DNA of 64,000 bases from Foetidibacter luteolus (GCF_009650435.1 NZ_VVIP01000052.1:62001-126000); one strand, 5' to 3'. Positions 1 through 7,751 are shown, counted from the first letter of the stretch. The notes: generated from the sequence alone by a model not told the origin. Numbers and translations are program-made.

Positions 1-189
1 CCCAATAAAATTCTTGCCGCTTTTAAGCGCTTAAACAAAAAGAAACTCACAACTGTAAAAAGCGCAAGACCAATATAATGTCGCCAGGTTGGGGAATAAA
101 AACCAGCTATGAAATTGTACCAGCAATAGGCTAATACAGCGGAAATGATAATGTATGGTATGAGAAGCCTTAAGTTGTTTTTTTGTCAT
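1..189 (-). CDS. Partial membrane protein, apparent frameshift near its start
   Basis: An ATG at 187-189 lies 16 bases after the stop of the upstream protease gene. Its own frame runs into a stop after about 52 codons and reads as nonsense. The frame one base away stays open to the window edge and encodes a convincing hydrophobic protein with two membrane segments (LLIPYIIISAVLAYCWY, then GLALFTVVSFFLF) followed by a basic stretch. The two frames join cleanly if the run of seven A residues (178-184, seen as T on the plus strand) had six, giving MTKNNLRLLIPY. This may be a sequencing error, a real mutation or slippage. The family is not recognised. The C-terminus lies outside the window, and the gene is probably co-transcribed with the protease. 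Confidence 0.5.
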
Positions 190-205
190 TTGAAGATCAA
201 CTTTA

Positions 206-832
206 CTATTTCAGGTTCCAGCCCCGGTTACTCAAAAATAGCTTACAGGAAGCACAAAAGGCTGTTTCTTCGTCCAGGGGGTTGCCGCCTTCCGCATCCC
301 GCATAAAGCAGGTTTTTACAGAACAATGGGGCAGCCCCTGCGTATGCCCCAATTCATGCACGGCCAGCTTATACAACTGGCTGTGCATCTTAGGTTTGGA
401 AACCCGGAAAGCAGATACCACACAGGCATGCCCCGGCAGGTAACCCAGGCCCATTATGCCCCAGTCTGCTTTGCCGTTTTTGGTGGTACTTATGTCTTTG
501 GTGGTAAGGCCAATCAATACCGTATCTGCATTGCCAAATGCACTAAGCCATCGTATCAGCGAATCTGCCCTGTACCTGTGGCGTGGCGCATAATAGGCAC
601 TGGCCGGAAGGGCTACAGGCTTGCGGAGGATGGCGCCGGGGCAAACAAGCTGAAGTTGCCGGTAAACCGCTTGTGCCTGGCCTGGTGAAAAATCAGTGAA
701 AGGTTGTATAACCACAACCCGCTTTTTATGTACGGTTACATGCCGGCAGGCAGGTACTAAAAGCAGGAAGAACAAGCCGTATAAAGCATGGCTAAGGCGT
801 AAGTTGCCAGGTTTGGTTGAAACTATTTTCAT
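206..832 (-). CDS. Archaemetzincin-type zinc metalloprotease, predicted lipoprotein
   Basis: 208 residues. The zinc signature HExxHxxGxxH lies at residues 159-169 (H159, E160, H163, H169). Cys170, Cys175, Met177 and the C193-x-x-C196 pair follow, which is the archaemetzincin pattern of a catalytic zinc, a second four-cysteine structural zinc site and a Met-turn. The spacing between Met177 and C193 is 15 residues. The N-terminus has a hydrophobic stretch (residues 16-28) ending in VPAC, so Cys29 is a plausible lipidation site and the enzyme would sit in the envelope. Archaemetzincins are thought to be aminopeptidase-like proteases, but natural substrates are unknown. The membrane protein gene at the window edge follows after 16 bases on the same strand and may be its partner. 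Confidence 0.85.
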   Translation of the reverse strand: MKIVSTKPGNLRLSHALYGLFFLLLVPACRHVTVHKKRVVVIQPFTDFSPGQAQAVYRQLQLVCPGAILRKPVALPASAYYAPRHRYRADSLIRWLSAFGNADTVLIGLTTKDISTTKNGKADWGIMGLGYLPGHACVVSAFRVSKPKMHSQLYKLAVHELGHTQGLPHCSVKTCFMRDAEGGNPLDEETAFCASCKLFLSNRGWNLK

Positions 833-903
833 AACGGATAATTGCTAAGGCTGTAACAAGCCTTATTAAAACTAAAAAAGCTGACATTTGTTGTTCACCA
901 TCT

Positions 904-1635
904 ATGAAATTCATTCTACTGCCATATTTTTTCCTGTTTACCGGCATGGTGGCCTGCCAGGGACAAACCGGCGTTAAGCCCGGGGGTGCCAAGGACTCGG
1001 GTTATGTAAAAGGCCCCGCATCCGCAGGTGGCACCGGCAAGTTTTACCTGGGCCGCGAAATAGCTAAAGTTATGGGCGCATCAGGCTCTGCCTGGCTTGA
1101 CAGGGAAAGCCGGCCGGATGAAGAGAATACCCAACTATCTATTGACAAAATTAATGTAGGGGATTCCGGCGTTATTGCAGACATTGGAGCAGGCACAGGC
1201 TATTATACCTTTCAGCTTTCGCCAAAAGTGCCGCAGGGCAAAGTATACGCGGTAGAAATACAGAACGAGCTGATAGATGAACTAAAGAAACGCAGCCGGC
1301 AAAAAGGGGCAACCAATGTTGAGGTTATAAAGGGCAGTGAATTTTCTCCCAACCTGCCGGAGAACAGTGTGGATCTGGCCATTATGGTAGATGTGTACCA
1401 TGAGCTTGAGTACCCGAGGGAAATGTTGCAGGCCATTAAAAAGTCATTGCGCAAAAAAGGCAGGCTGCTGCTGATTGAGTACCGTGGGGAAGATGATGCC
1501 GTACGTATAAAACGCCTGCATAAAACCACTGTTGCCCAACTGACAAAAGAATTAGCCGCCAACGGCTTTACCCTTGCTTACCGCGGCGATTTTTTGCGCA
1601 TACAGCATTTTTTACTATTTGAGAAAGCTGAATAA
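904..1635 (+). CDS. SAM-dependent methyltransferase domain lipoprotein
   Basis: 243 residues. A signal peptide ends in the lipobox MVAC (Cys18), so the product is probably anchored in the envelope. This is odd for a methyltransferase because SAM is cytoplasmic. The class I methyltransferase fold begins with the glycine-rich motif I ADIGAGTG (residues 92-99) and continues through an acidic residue after strand 2 (AVEIQ) and a typical motif IV (LAIMVDVYHEL). Similar secreted or lipoprotein-like methyltransferases with a long pre-domain are common in Bacteroidota. The substrate is unknown. It is transcribed divergently from the protease gene with a gap of about 70 bases and is followed by repeat-rich non-coding DNA. 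Confidence 0.8.
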   Translation: MKFILLPYFFLFTGMVACQGQTGVKPGGAKDSGYVKGPASAGGTGKFYLGREIAKVMGASGSAWLDRESRPDEENTQLSIDKINVGDSGVIADIGAGTGYYTFQLSPKVPQGKVYAVEIQNELIDELKKRSRQKGATNVEVIKGSEFSPNLPENSVDLAIMVDVYHELEYPREMLQAIKKSLRKKGRLLLIEYRGEDDAVRIKRLHKTTVAQLTKELAANGFTLAYRGDFLRIQHFLLFEKAE

Positions 1636-1675
1636 ACCTGCCCGCAAAAGCAACAGCCTGTTACACTTTCCGGTG

Positions 1676-1748
1676 AGGGATTGAAGCGGATACCCCGCTG
1701 AAGCCTTCGCAGCCCGGCTTTGTGGCGGAGTATGAGCGGAAAGCCCGG
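1676..1748. repeat. Dispersed repeat family B, copy 1
   Basis: Begins AGGGATTGAAGCGG and ends GAGCGGAAAGCCCGG. The same two end blocks, separated by a more variable middle, recur at 8805-8876. The first block can fold (AGCGG-ATACC-CCGCT). It lies just downstream of the methyltransferase gene. It has no coding potential, so it is either a REP-like element or a small RNA or terminator module. Confidence 0.7.
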
Positions 1749-1786
1749 CCCGAGGTACGAGGGACACCCCCCATGTGCGAAATTTG

Positions 1787-1965
1787 AAGTACGAAGTACT
1801 TACTTATGTTAGATGTTTGATGTGGGATGTACGATGTAAACAAGTACGAAATTTGAAGTACGAAGTACCTGTAATATGTTAGGTGGATGATGTACGATGT
1901 AAACAAGTACGATTTACGAAGTAACTGTAATATGTAAGTGTTAGATGTGGGATGTAATCAAGTAC
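1787..1965. repeat. Imperfect tandem repeat of TACGATGTA/GAAGTACGAAGTA units
   Basis: About two and a half imperfect copies of a unit of roughly 75 bases, built of shorter words such as GAAGTACGAAGTA, GATGTACGATGTAAACAAG and TTAGATGT. Together with repeat B it fills the gene-free stretch 1636-2009. A short related piece (AAGATGTTTGATGTACGG) occurs at 18556-18573. No gene or promoter is seen here. Confidence 0.75.
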
Positions 1966-2009
1966 ATGTAGGGCTAAATGGATGATAAGTAAAAATGCAG
2001 CTTGAAAAC

Positions 2010-2330
2010 TTAGCCTTTAATAAACAACCTTGCACCCTGGTTTGTGGAGGCTACCGGCATATCCGGCCCATGTTTGGTACGCAATTGTTTCAGTTTTCTG
2101 ATAACATGCTTAATCATTTGGCCATCCTTAAATTTAAGCTGCCGGTATTGCTCCAGTATCAGTTCATAAATTTCGATAGCAGCCATAAACTCTCCATTGT
2201 CTTCGCAATGCTGCGCCTCTTTGAACAATTGGTAAACCGGCCTGTCTTTACGGTAGCTGAATAGGAACAAAACCACTACCAGCAGCAGCAATACAGGAAC
2301 AAGAATATGCATCAACTCAACCTTAGCCAT
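2010..2330 (-). CDS. Small membrane-anchored protein with TPR-like helices
   Basis: 106 residues from the ATG at 2330 (MAKVELMHIL). An upstream in-frame start would add 34 residues of poor coding quality, so the internal Met is preferred. One membrane helix (about residues 7-25) is followed by a cytoplasmic part with helix pairs resembling one tetratricopeptide unit (FKEAQHCEDNGEFMAAIEIYELIL). This suggests a small scaffold or interaction protein, but no function can be assigned. It lies downstream of and on the same strand as the 90-residue unknown at 2416-2688, with repeats on its far side. Confidence 0.6.
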   Translation of the reverse strand: MAKVELMHILVPVLLLLVVVLFLFSYRKDRPVYQLFKEAQHCEDNGEFMAAIEIYELILEQYRQLKFKDGQMIKHVIRKLKQLRTKHGPDMPVASTNQGARLFIKG

Positions 2331-2415
2331 AGTAATTAAACACGGCGGTAAAAATAGTGCTAAGGCTGTAATAAGTTTTTTTTTGTTTTCAAAACATATA
2401 TGTATATACCTGTAA

Positions 2416-2688
2416 TTACCGGGCGGAGGCAAAAAAGCTGTAATGGCTGTTGATATCCGGAACTTCTGACAGCAAAAAGTTGCGTAACTGGTTGGCTTTT
2501 ACTTCTTCTTCTGGCGTGCAGGCATTAATGACGGGGGAGATGGTATCGGGATAAATCTTATAGGTATGTACTTCCCCTTCGTAGGCAGGGCTGGTAAAAA
2601 CGTGCACCTGGTTGGTGTCTTTATTAATCTTGTAGGTTACAGAAAAATCTTTGTTCCTGAAGTTCCATTTGCTTTTAATGTGCATCAT
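2416..2688 (-). CDS. Hypothetical protein, 90 residues
   Basis: A soluble-looking protein without signal peptide or membrane segment. It starts MMHIKSKWNF, with an alternating hydrophobic pattern typical of beta strands in the first 50 residues and a helical C-terminal half. It is not recognised as a member of a named family. It lies 85 bases upstream of the small TPR-like membrane protein on the same strand, so the two could be co-transcribed. The reading frame has normal codon use for the window, which is the main reason for calling it real. Confidence 0.5.
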   Translation of the reverse strand: MMHIKSKWNFRNKDFSVTYKINKDTNQVHVFTSPAYEGEVHTYKIYPDTISPVINACTPEEEVKANQLRNFLLSEVPDINSHYSFFASAR

Positions 2689-3056
2689 AGTGTTTGCAGT
2701 TGTATAATTTGTTTAGGTAGTTTTTACGGTTTTAAAATAAAAGGGGCTTGCATGGAAATGCGGCCCCGTTTTTAATCCAATATCCTATGAAAAACCTGCA
2801 GAGGTATTTTCAACTGTTGTGCCAGACATAAACAAACTGGCAGCCAATGATTTACAGAGATAAATAAATGCCATGTTTTTCATAAGTGGAAAGGATTGTC
2901 TAAAATTGAGACAACAGGTAGTTAACCTGGGTTGTTGACGCTGCTGAAAGCCTTATAAATCATCGGTTTAAGGTTTAATTAAATTGGCCTCGCTGTTTGC
3001 AAACAATGCGGCCGAAGGTTATATTTGTAAGCATGAGCAATCCTTAAATCCGTAGT
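2689..3056. other. Intergenic region between divergent genes
   Basis: 368 bases without a gene, separating the minus-strand gene at 2416-2688 from the plus-strand SseB-like gene. It contains a short inverted repeat TTGTCT-N7-AGACAA (around 2897-2915) and, at its right end, a good Bacteroidota promoter (2996-3027). Nothing else is recognised. Confidence 0.6.
2996..3027 (+). promoter_or_regulatory. Predicted Bacteroidota promoter of the SseB-like gene
   Basis: TTTG at 2996-2999 and TATATTTG at 3020-3027, 20 bases apart, match the Bacteroidota housekeeping promoter (TTG...TAnnTTTG). The predicted transcript start is about 25 bases before the ATG at 3057. Confidence 0.65.
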
Positions 3057-3836
3057 ATGGAATTCCTTAAAAAATTATTCGGCTGGGGTAACGCCGCCAT
3101 AGAGAACACCAAACTTAACTACCTGCTTGATACCTGGCAGCAGTATCCATCTGACATTAATTACAATGCTGTTATGCTGGAATTACTGGCCGGAAATTCT
3201 TTTTTGCTTTTACCTTCTGCCCAAAATGATGGCCCTGCCGGCTGGCAAACGAGTGAAACCGGTACTATGCTGCAGCTTTCTTCGCTGTTTTTGCTGGATG
3301 GCATTAAAGCCCTGGGCGCTTTTACCACAGAACAATCGCTTATTGCCTGGTCTGCAAATAAAAAGGCCCCTTATACTGTTATGCGGGCGCAGGATGTATT
3401 TACCGTGTGCCAGCAAAATGATATCAGCAGGCTGGTAATTAACAGCGGGCAACCCACCATGTTTGTGCTTGACAGAAATAACAGTACCCCCGGCTACGCC
3501 AAGCAGGCCCAGCCCACCAAAGTGTTGATAGGCACACCGGTAACGCCGCTTTCGCCAGGTATTATTCAAAAACTTATTGATGCTTTTAACAGCAATCAAA
3601 ATGTTAGCGAAGCGTACCAGTACGGGCAGTTTAAAAATGATAAACCCGGCATTGTAATCGGAATAAAACTTATAGATAATTCCCCCCTGGCCAAAGCTGC
3701 CGCTTTAAGCATGCTGCAAAGCGTGCTGCAGGAACAACCCGTAGCACCCAACCTGGAAGTTACCATACTGGAAACAGAAGAATGGCTGGCAAGTGTTAGA
3801 AAAGTAGAGAGTGCCCTGTTCTACAAAAAGCCATAG
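3057..3836 (+). CDS. SseB-family protein
   Basis: 259 residues, no signal peptide. The first half (roughly residues 20-140) matches the SseB N-terminal domain, with features such as NAVMLELLAGNSFLLLPS and a terminal strand LVINSGQPTMFVLDR. The second half (about 150-258) resembles the SseB C-terminal domain. The Salmonella namesake began as a label for serine-sensitivity; in most bacteria the role is unknown. A consensus promoter lies just upstream, so it is probably transcribed alone. The TPR protein gene follows after about 100 bases with its own possible promoter. Confidence 0.75.
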   Translation: MEFLKKLFGWGNAAIENTKLNYLLDTWQQYPSDINYNAVMLELLAGNSFLLLPSAQNDGPAGWQTSETGTMLQLSSLFLLDGIKALGAFTTEQSLIAWSANKKAPYTVMRAQDVFTVCQQNDISRLVINSGQPTMFVLDRNNSTPGYAKQAQPTKVLIGTPVTPLSPGIIQKLIDAFNSNQNVSEAYQYGQFKNDKPGIVIGIKLIDNSPLAKAAALSMLQSVLQEQPVAPNLEVTILETEEWLASVRKVESALFYKKP

Positions 3837-3903
3837 CCAACTATAACTTATTAAAACTTGCTCTAAACTGTCCTTCGCCTGTACACGGCAAACGTCAAAA
3901 CTT

Positions 3904-3911
3904 TATTTTTG
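3904..3911 (+). promoter_or_regulatory. Possible -7 element before the TPR protein gene
   Basis: TATTTTTG matches TAnnTTTG and lies about 30 bases before the ATG at 3942. No clear TTTG block is present at the usual distance upstream, so confidence is moderate. Confidence 0.4.
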
Positions 3912-3941
3912 GCCTGTAAACACACCAAACCTTTAGAGAAT

Positions 3942-4691
3942 ATGTTTTTCGGCGGCAATTACTTTTATTATCTAACAATTGGGTTGCAGGCAATTTGCGT
4001 TATACACTGTCTTAAAAAAGGCACCCAGAACAAATGGATATGGCTAATTGTTTTCCTGCCCGTTATAGGCTCCCTGGCTTATATTTTTATGGAAATGTTC
4101 AGCGGCAACGAGCTTAAGAATGTGCAATCCGGCATTGGATCGGTAATTAACCCGGGCGGCAGGGTAAAAAAACTGGAAGAGCAACTGCGCTTTTCTGATA
4201 CGTTCAATAACCGTGTAATGCTGGCCGATGCTTACCTGCAAACCGGTAACACCAACCGGGCCATAGAGTTGTACGAAAGCAGCCTTACCGGCGCCTTTAC
4301 CGAAAACGAGCATGTGCTTACCCAACTTATACTGGCTTATGCAGAAGTGCAGCGATACAACGATATTCTGAAAATTTATAAAAAAGTACATAACCTGCCA
4401 CAGTTTGCCCGTTCAAAAGCGCACATGTTGTATGCCATAGCACTGGAAAAAACAGGCAACAGCCAGCAGGCCGAAAAAGAGTTTATTTTCATGAAGGGCC
4501 GTTATGCTTACTTTGAGCAGCGTTACGAGTACGGCATGTTCCTGCAGCGTGCAGGGCGCACAGATGAAGCCCGTAACCTGTTTAAGGAAATGCTGGACGA
4601 GGCCCCTCACCTTAGTGCCAGAGAAAGAAAATACAATTACCAGTGGTTTTCTAAAGTGAGGGAAGAATTAAGAAAAATGCAGGCAGCCTGA
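3942..4691 (+). CDS. Membrane-anchored TPR protein with PLD nuclease N-terminal-like helix pair
   Basis: 249 residues from the ATG at 3942. A longer version from a TTG at 3909 would start inside the likely promoter and is rejected. Two membrane helices lie in the first 45 residues; the first includes the pattern AICVIHCLKKG and the second WIWLIVFLPVIGSLAYIFMEM. This arrangement resembles the PLDc_N module. From about residue 65 on there are repeated helix pairs of the TPR kind (NRAIELYESSL, AEVQRYNDILKIYKK, QQAEKEF, GRTDEARNLFKEML). It probably serves as a cytoplasmic scaffold at the inner membrane. The partner is unknown. It converges on the phosphonate operon, with a strong hairpin between them. 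Confidence 0.75.
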   Translation: MFFGGNYFYYLTIGLQAICVIHCLKKGTQNKWIWLIVFLPVIGSLAYIFMEMFSGNELKNVQSGIGSVINPGGRVKKLEEQLRFSDTFNNRVMLADAYLQTGNTNRAIELYESSLTGAFTENEHVLTQLILAYAEVQRYNDILKIYKKVHNLPQFARSKAHMLYAIALEKTGNSQQAEKEFIFMKGRYAYFEQRYEYGMFLQRAGRTDEARNLFKEMLDEAPHLSARERKYNYQWFSKVREELRKMQAA

Positions 4692-4746
4692 CGGCTGTAT
4701 AAAAAGACATTTTGGTAACCAGCAACAGTATTTCATGGCATCGCCT

Positions 4747-4770
4747 GTTGTGTCACTCACTTGTACGTCC
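4747..4770 (+). repeat. Dispersed repeat family A, 20-mer copy 1
   Basis: Contains TTGTGTCACTCACTTGTACG exactly. Three more exact copies lie at 18435-18458 (opposite strand), 31084-31106 and 52272-52295. It is followed here by TTTTTCATGGCGG, another word that recurs in this family. Confidence 0.8.
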
Positions 4771-4945
4771 GGTTTTTCATGGCGGCTTTTTCCACCATGT
4801 AGCATCCCACAATTACCCCTGCTTAAGTAAACGTGAGTTTTGGGCTGATATTCAGATATATAAAAATAAAAATCAGATAGGGTATTCATTTAACTGCATC
4901 ATTAAGTTTAGCATGCCTTGTACAAGAACATTCTACTGTTGACAT

Positions 4946-5050
4946 AACAGTAGTACAAGAGCTTAATCAGGGCGAATGGAAGAAACGTGCTGTATATCGT
5001 TTCTTCCTTGACTTTTTTTGTTACTTTTTTGTGTCAAGACAAAAAAGTAA
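4946..5050 (+). repeat. Dispersed hairpin repeat family C, copy 1
   Basis: Contains AATCAGGGCG, then a perfect 10-bp hairpin (arms GGAAGAAACG and CGTTTCTTCC at 4978-4987 and 4998-5007, loop TGCTGTATAT). A second hairpin at 5021-5050 follows. An inverted copy lies at 8521-8690 with the same loop and one base-pair exchange in the stem. Confidence 0.8.
5021..5050. terminator. Possible two-way terminator hairpin
   Basis: Arms TTACTTTTTTG (5021-5031) and CAAAAAAGTAA (5040-5050) pair perfectly over 11 bp around an 8-base loop. The T run in one strand and A run in the other suit termination from both sides of the convergent gene pair 3942-4691 and 5095-6222. The stem is AT-rich, so it may be weak. 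Confidence 0.45.
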
Positions 5051-5094
5051 GTAAGGGTATTCAATATAGGTATGTGCGATACCCAAAACTTACG

Positions 5095-6222
5095 TTATTT
5101 AGCTTTTTCTACCACTTCTTCGGCCAGGCCAAAACTTAGCGTCATGCCTGCGCCGCCAAGGCCGTTAACAATGGTAACACCCTGTTCCGGGCTGTGCACA
5201 AAATCTGTTTGGCCATCTGTTTTTTTAGGGTAAATGCCATGCCAGCTTTGCGCTATGGTCCAGTCTTTAAACACCGCAAATTTTTTAAGGTAATCAACAA
5301 TTAACTGGTTAATAAATTGCTTGTCAAACGGGTCAAAAACCTGGGCATACTCATGGCTGTCACCAATGGTTAGCTCGCCCTCGGCATTTTGAGATACCAT
5401 AACATGAATGCCCCATTTAATATAGTCTGGCAGTGTTTTTTTGAAATGGTCTTTTAACTGCGGCAAAGAAACCGCGGCTTCAAAACCTTTGTAGTGTATA
5501 AGCGATAAGCCGCCACAAAGTGAAGGGCCAATGCGCCAGCCATTGGGTTGCGCAGTAATACGCATCATCTGCAGTTTACACTTGGTAAAAAAGTTGGCTG
5601 CAAAAATTTCGGGGTACAGCGTTTCAAAATCTGCACCGTTGCAAACATATATTTCGTCGGCGTTGTACACTGCCCCGGCAGCGGTAACGGCTGGATGCCG
5701 GATAGCTGTTACGGCTTTTCCAAAATGAAAAACAACACCATATTTTTCCGTTAAGTAGGCCGGTATTTTTTCAATAGCCACCCTTGCTTCCACAATCATT
5801 TCATCGGCGCTCCACAAAGCGCCCAGCAGGCCATTGCTGTTAACAGCTCCAGACTTTTTAACCGCTTCCGCAGGGCTGATGGCTGCTACACTACGTGTGG
5901 GTCGATAGGCTTCAGCAAATTCATTGATGACCTGCCACTCCAGCGGGTGGTGGGCAAGGTGAAGGCTGCCCACTTCGTTGTACCAAAGCCCGGCGCCATC
6001 GCATACCTGTTTCCAGATGCTTTTGCTGCGCAATGCCCTGTCATATAAGTATCCGTTTGGCTGGCCAATGGGCCATACCATTCCAAAATTGCGGATAGAG
6101 GCACTAACAGCTTTTTCATTTCTTTCAAAAACTGTTACCTTGTAACCCCTCTCGGCAAGGCTTTTTGATACTGCCAGGCCCACAATACCGGCCCCGATAA
6201 CAATCGCTTTTTTTTCAGGCAT
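5095..6222 (-). CDS. Phosphonate-associated FAD-dependent oxidoreductase (TIGR03364/HpnW-PbfD type)
   Basis: 375 residues. The N-terminal dinucleotide-binding motif GAGIVG (residues 10-15) with an acidic residue at the end of strand 2 (VFERN), and a C-terminal FAD-contact segment (NGLGGAGMTLSFG), mark the DAO/glycine-oxidase superfamily. The pattern SIRNFGMVWPIGQP near residue 42 is typical of the subgroup seen in phosphonate operons. Members are reported or proposed to oxidise 2-aminoethylphosphonate or its N-methyl derivative to phosphonoacetaldehyde, which is the substrate of PhnX encoded just upstream. It overlaps the transporter gene by 8 bases (ATGCCTGA), so the two are translationally coupled. 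The exact amine substrate is inferred from context only. Confidence 0.8.
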   Translation of the reverse strand: MPEKKAIVIGAGIVGLAVSKSLAERGYKVTVFERNEKAVSASIRNFGMVWPIGQPNGYLYDRALRSKSIWKQVCDGAGLWYNEVGSLHLAHHPLEWQVINEFAEAYRPTRSVAAISPAEAVKKSGAVNSNGLLGALWSADEMIVEARVAIEKIPAYLTEKYGVVFHFGKAVTAIRHPAVTAAGAVYNADEIYVCNGADFETLYPEIFAANFFTKCKLQMMRITAQPNGWRIGPSLCGGLSLIHYKGFEAAVSLPQLKDHFKKTLPDYIKWGIHVMVSQNAEGELTIGDSHEYAQVFDPFDKQFINQLIVDYLKKFAVFKDWTIAQSWHGIYPKKTDGQTDFVHSPEQGVTIVNGLGGAGMTLSFGLAEEVVEKAK

Positions 6223-7519
6223 AAGTTGTTTGTTGTGTTAATTGCATAGATGAATATTTTTTCCTGAACCAGGCTGCCGCTACTGCGGTACCGGCAATAC
6301 CCACGATGCAAATAATGATAATCGCGGTTGAAAAAAAACTTGTCCACGACAGGCCGGTACCTATTTGTTTTTTAAGAAACAGGAACAATACGCTGCCGAG
6401 ATAACCAAATGAATCTGCGATGTAAATAATAAAGCCCACATTGCTTTTTACCTTGTAACTGGCAATCATTCTTTCAAAGTATAAAGCGTTAAAAGGAACG
6501 TAACTTAAGTAAAGCCCGGTGCCAATAGCTGTCATCCATAAAACCGGGCTGATGGATTTGTTTAAGAACAGAAGGGTAGATACCAGCGCCAAAGCATAGC
6601 CACCCATGATAATGTAGTGGTTAATTAAAAAAGCTTTCATGTTGTTCTTAACCAGGATGAGCAGGCTCATACAAAACAGCACAATCAGGGATACCGGTAT
6701 TTCAGTAGTAGTAAAAATGGCGGCCTGGTTACCAAAGCCAAGTTCTGTCCATAGTTCGTTGGCAAAGTTGTCTCTGAAATCCCGTAAAATGGTTAACAAA
6801 ACATAGGTGGTAACAATAATAACAATGCCTGGCAAGAAAATAGAAAGAAAATTCTTACGGTCGCTGGCTGTCATAGGATGGCGTATGCCCCGGTTTTGAA
6901 TATCTTTTGCTGAAGGCAGCGGTGTATGGTTAAGCAACCAGGTACAAACCACCAGCGGAACAACAAATAAAGCGCCGGCAACAAATGGCATCCACGATTC
7001 TGATATGTGCCAGTTTAAAACTATTGATTTACCAATACTTTTGGCCACGCCCGATGAAAAAATGAAGTTAACACACAGTACCGCGCCGATAAACTCTGTA
7101 GCCCTGCGGCCTTCTACATAGCCGAATACAAGGCCCCATATTATACCTAACGGAAAGCCATTCATTACAAAAAACAGGATGTTGTACGGCGCTGGTGTAA
7201 CAGCAAACAGCAACAGCGATGCCCAGCTTGCCAGGATGAGTTTTAGGATAGACGCTGCCCTCTTTTCCCCTTTCATGCCGGCAATTAATTTAATACCATA
7301 GAACTTGCCCAGCATATAGCCGATTGTTTGCGCCGATACCAGCCATATCTTATAATCATCGCCAAGAAAATGCATGCCTGTAAAACCTGCTGCTGAAAAA
7401 GGCTTCCGGTAAATGTACATGCAGAAGTATACTGCAAAAGAGCAGAGGGCAGCATATACAGATATCAGCCAGGGAGGCATACTATCCAGTTTTCGTTGGA
7501 GGCGGTTTGATTTTGTCAT
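6215..7519 (-). CDS. MFS-type transporter (DUF5690-like), probable phosphonate importer
   Basis: About 434 residues from the ATG at 7519 (MTKSNRLQRKL). A longer start at 7549 exists, but those codons lie in a stretch that resembles the flank of dispersed repeat D, so the shorter start is preferred. There are twelve probable membrane helices, with a cytoplasmic loop near the middle (residues about 205-225). Features such as FCMYIYRKPFSAAGF resemble the DUF5690 group of Bacteroidota MFS-like proteins. It lies between phnX-like and the FAD oxidoreductase gene and overlaps the latter, so import of 2-aminoethylphosphonate or a related phosphonate across the inner membrane is the natural guess. The substrate is not visible in the sequence. 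Confidence 0.75.
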   Translation of the reverse strand: MTKSNRLQRKLDSMPPWLISVYAALCSFAVYFCMYIYRKPFSAAGFTGMHFLGDDYKIWLVSAQTIGYMLGKFYGIKLIAGMKGEKRAASILKLILASWASLLLFAVTPAPYNILFFVMNGFPLGIIWGLVFGYVEGRRATEFIGAVLCVNFIFSSGVAKSIGKSIVLNWHISESWMPFVAGALFVVPLVVCTWLLNHTPLPSAKDIQNRGIRHPMTASDRKNFLSIFLPGIVIIVTTYVLLTILRDFRDNFANELWTELGFGNQAAIFTTTEIPVSLIVLFCMSLLILVKNNMKAFLINHYIIMGGYALALVSTLLFLNKSISPVLWMTAIGTGLYLSYVPFNALYFERMIASYKVKSNVGFIIYIADSFGYLGSVLFLFLKKQIGTGLSWTSFFSTAIIIICIVGIAGTAVAAAWFRKKYSSMQLTQQTTYA

Positions 7520-7552
7520 GTGTTGAGTAGTGAATGATGAATTTTGCATCAA

Positions 7553-7685
7553 TGACGTTTGGTTAAGAAACCAATGTCAGGTTGAGCTTGTCGAAACCGG
7601 TTTATAACTTTTGCTTTTCATGCATGCGCCTTCGATTCCGAAGTTTCGGAACTTGGGCTGACATCTTTACTAACGATATTGAATT
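7553..7685. repeat. Dispersed nested inverted repeat family D, copy 1
   Basis: Left arm AATGTCAGGTTGAGCTTGTC and a degenerate right arm ending in GGGCTGACATC, inside an outer pair GACGTTT / AACGATATT. A better kept copy lies at 16525-16645 and a partial one at 35938-35960. It sits between the PhnX-like and MFS genes, in the leader of the MFS gene. Confidence 0.7.
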
Positions 7686-7751
7686 GTCAATGCTCAATAA
7701 TATTCTCTGAGACCAGCATTTCCTTTAGCTTAACATAACCCATATACAAAA

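Larger units (their letters stand above)
4692..5094. other. Repeat-filled gap between convergent genes
   Basis: 403 bases with no gene. It holds one copy of the exact 20-mer repeat (family A), a repeat family C element with two perfect hairpins, and thus a likely two-way terminator. Confidence 0.7.

Noticed and set aside
183-688. Plus-strand open frames of 86 and 120 codons over the archaemetzincin gene
   Set aside because: They are antisense shadows of a gene with clear zinc-binding motifs, and their own translations show no domain.
1661-1906. An 81-codon minus-strand frame in the first repeat-rich gap
   Set aside because: The translation is made of repeated SYLFTSYIPH-type words from the tandem repeat, not a protein.
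2821-2955. Possible small regulatory RNA in the gap before the SseB-like gene
   Set aside because: Apart from one 6-bp inverted repeat there is no stable hairpin, promoter or terminator that would define an RNA gene.
4712-4942. A 76-codon plus-strand frame downstream of the TPR protein
   Set aside because: It is largely repeat family A sequence and lacks protein-like composition.
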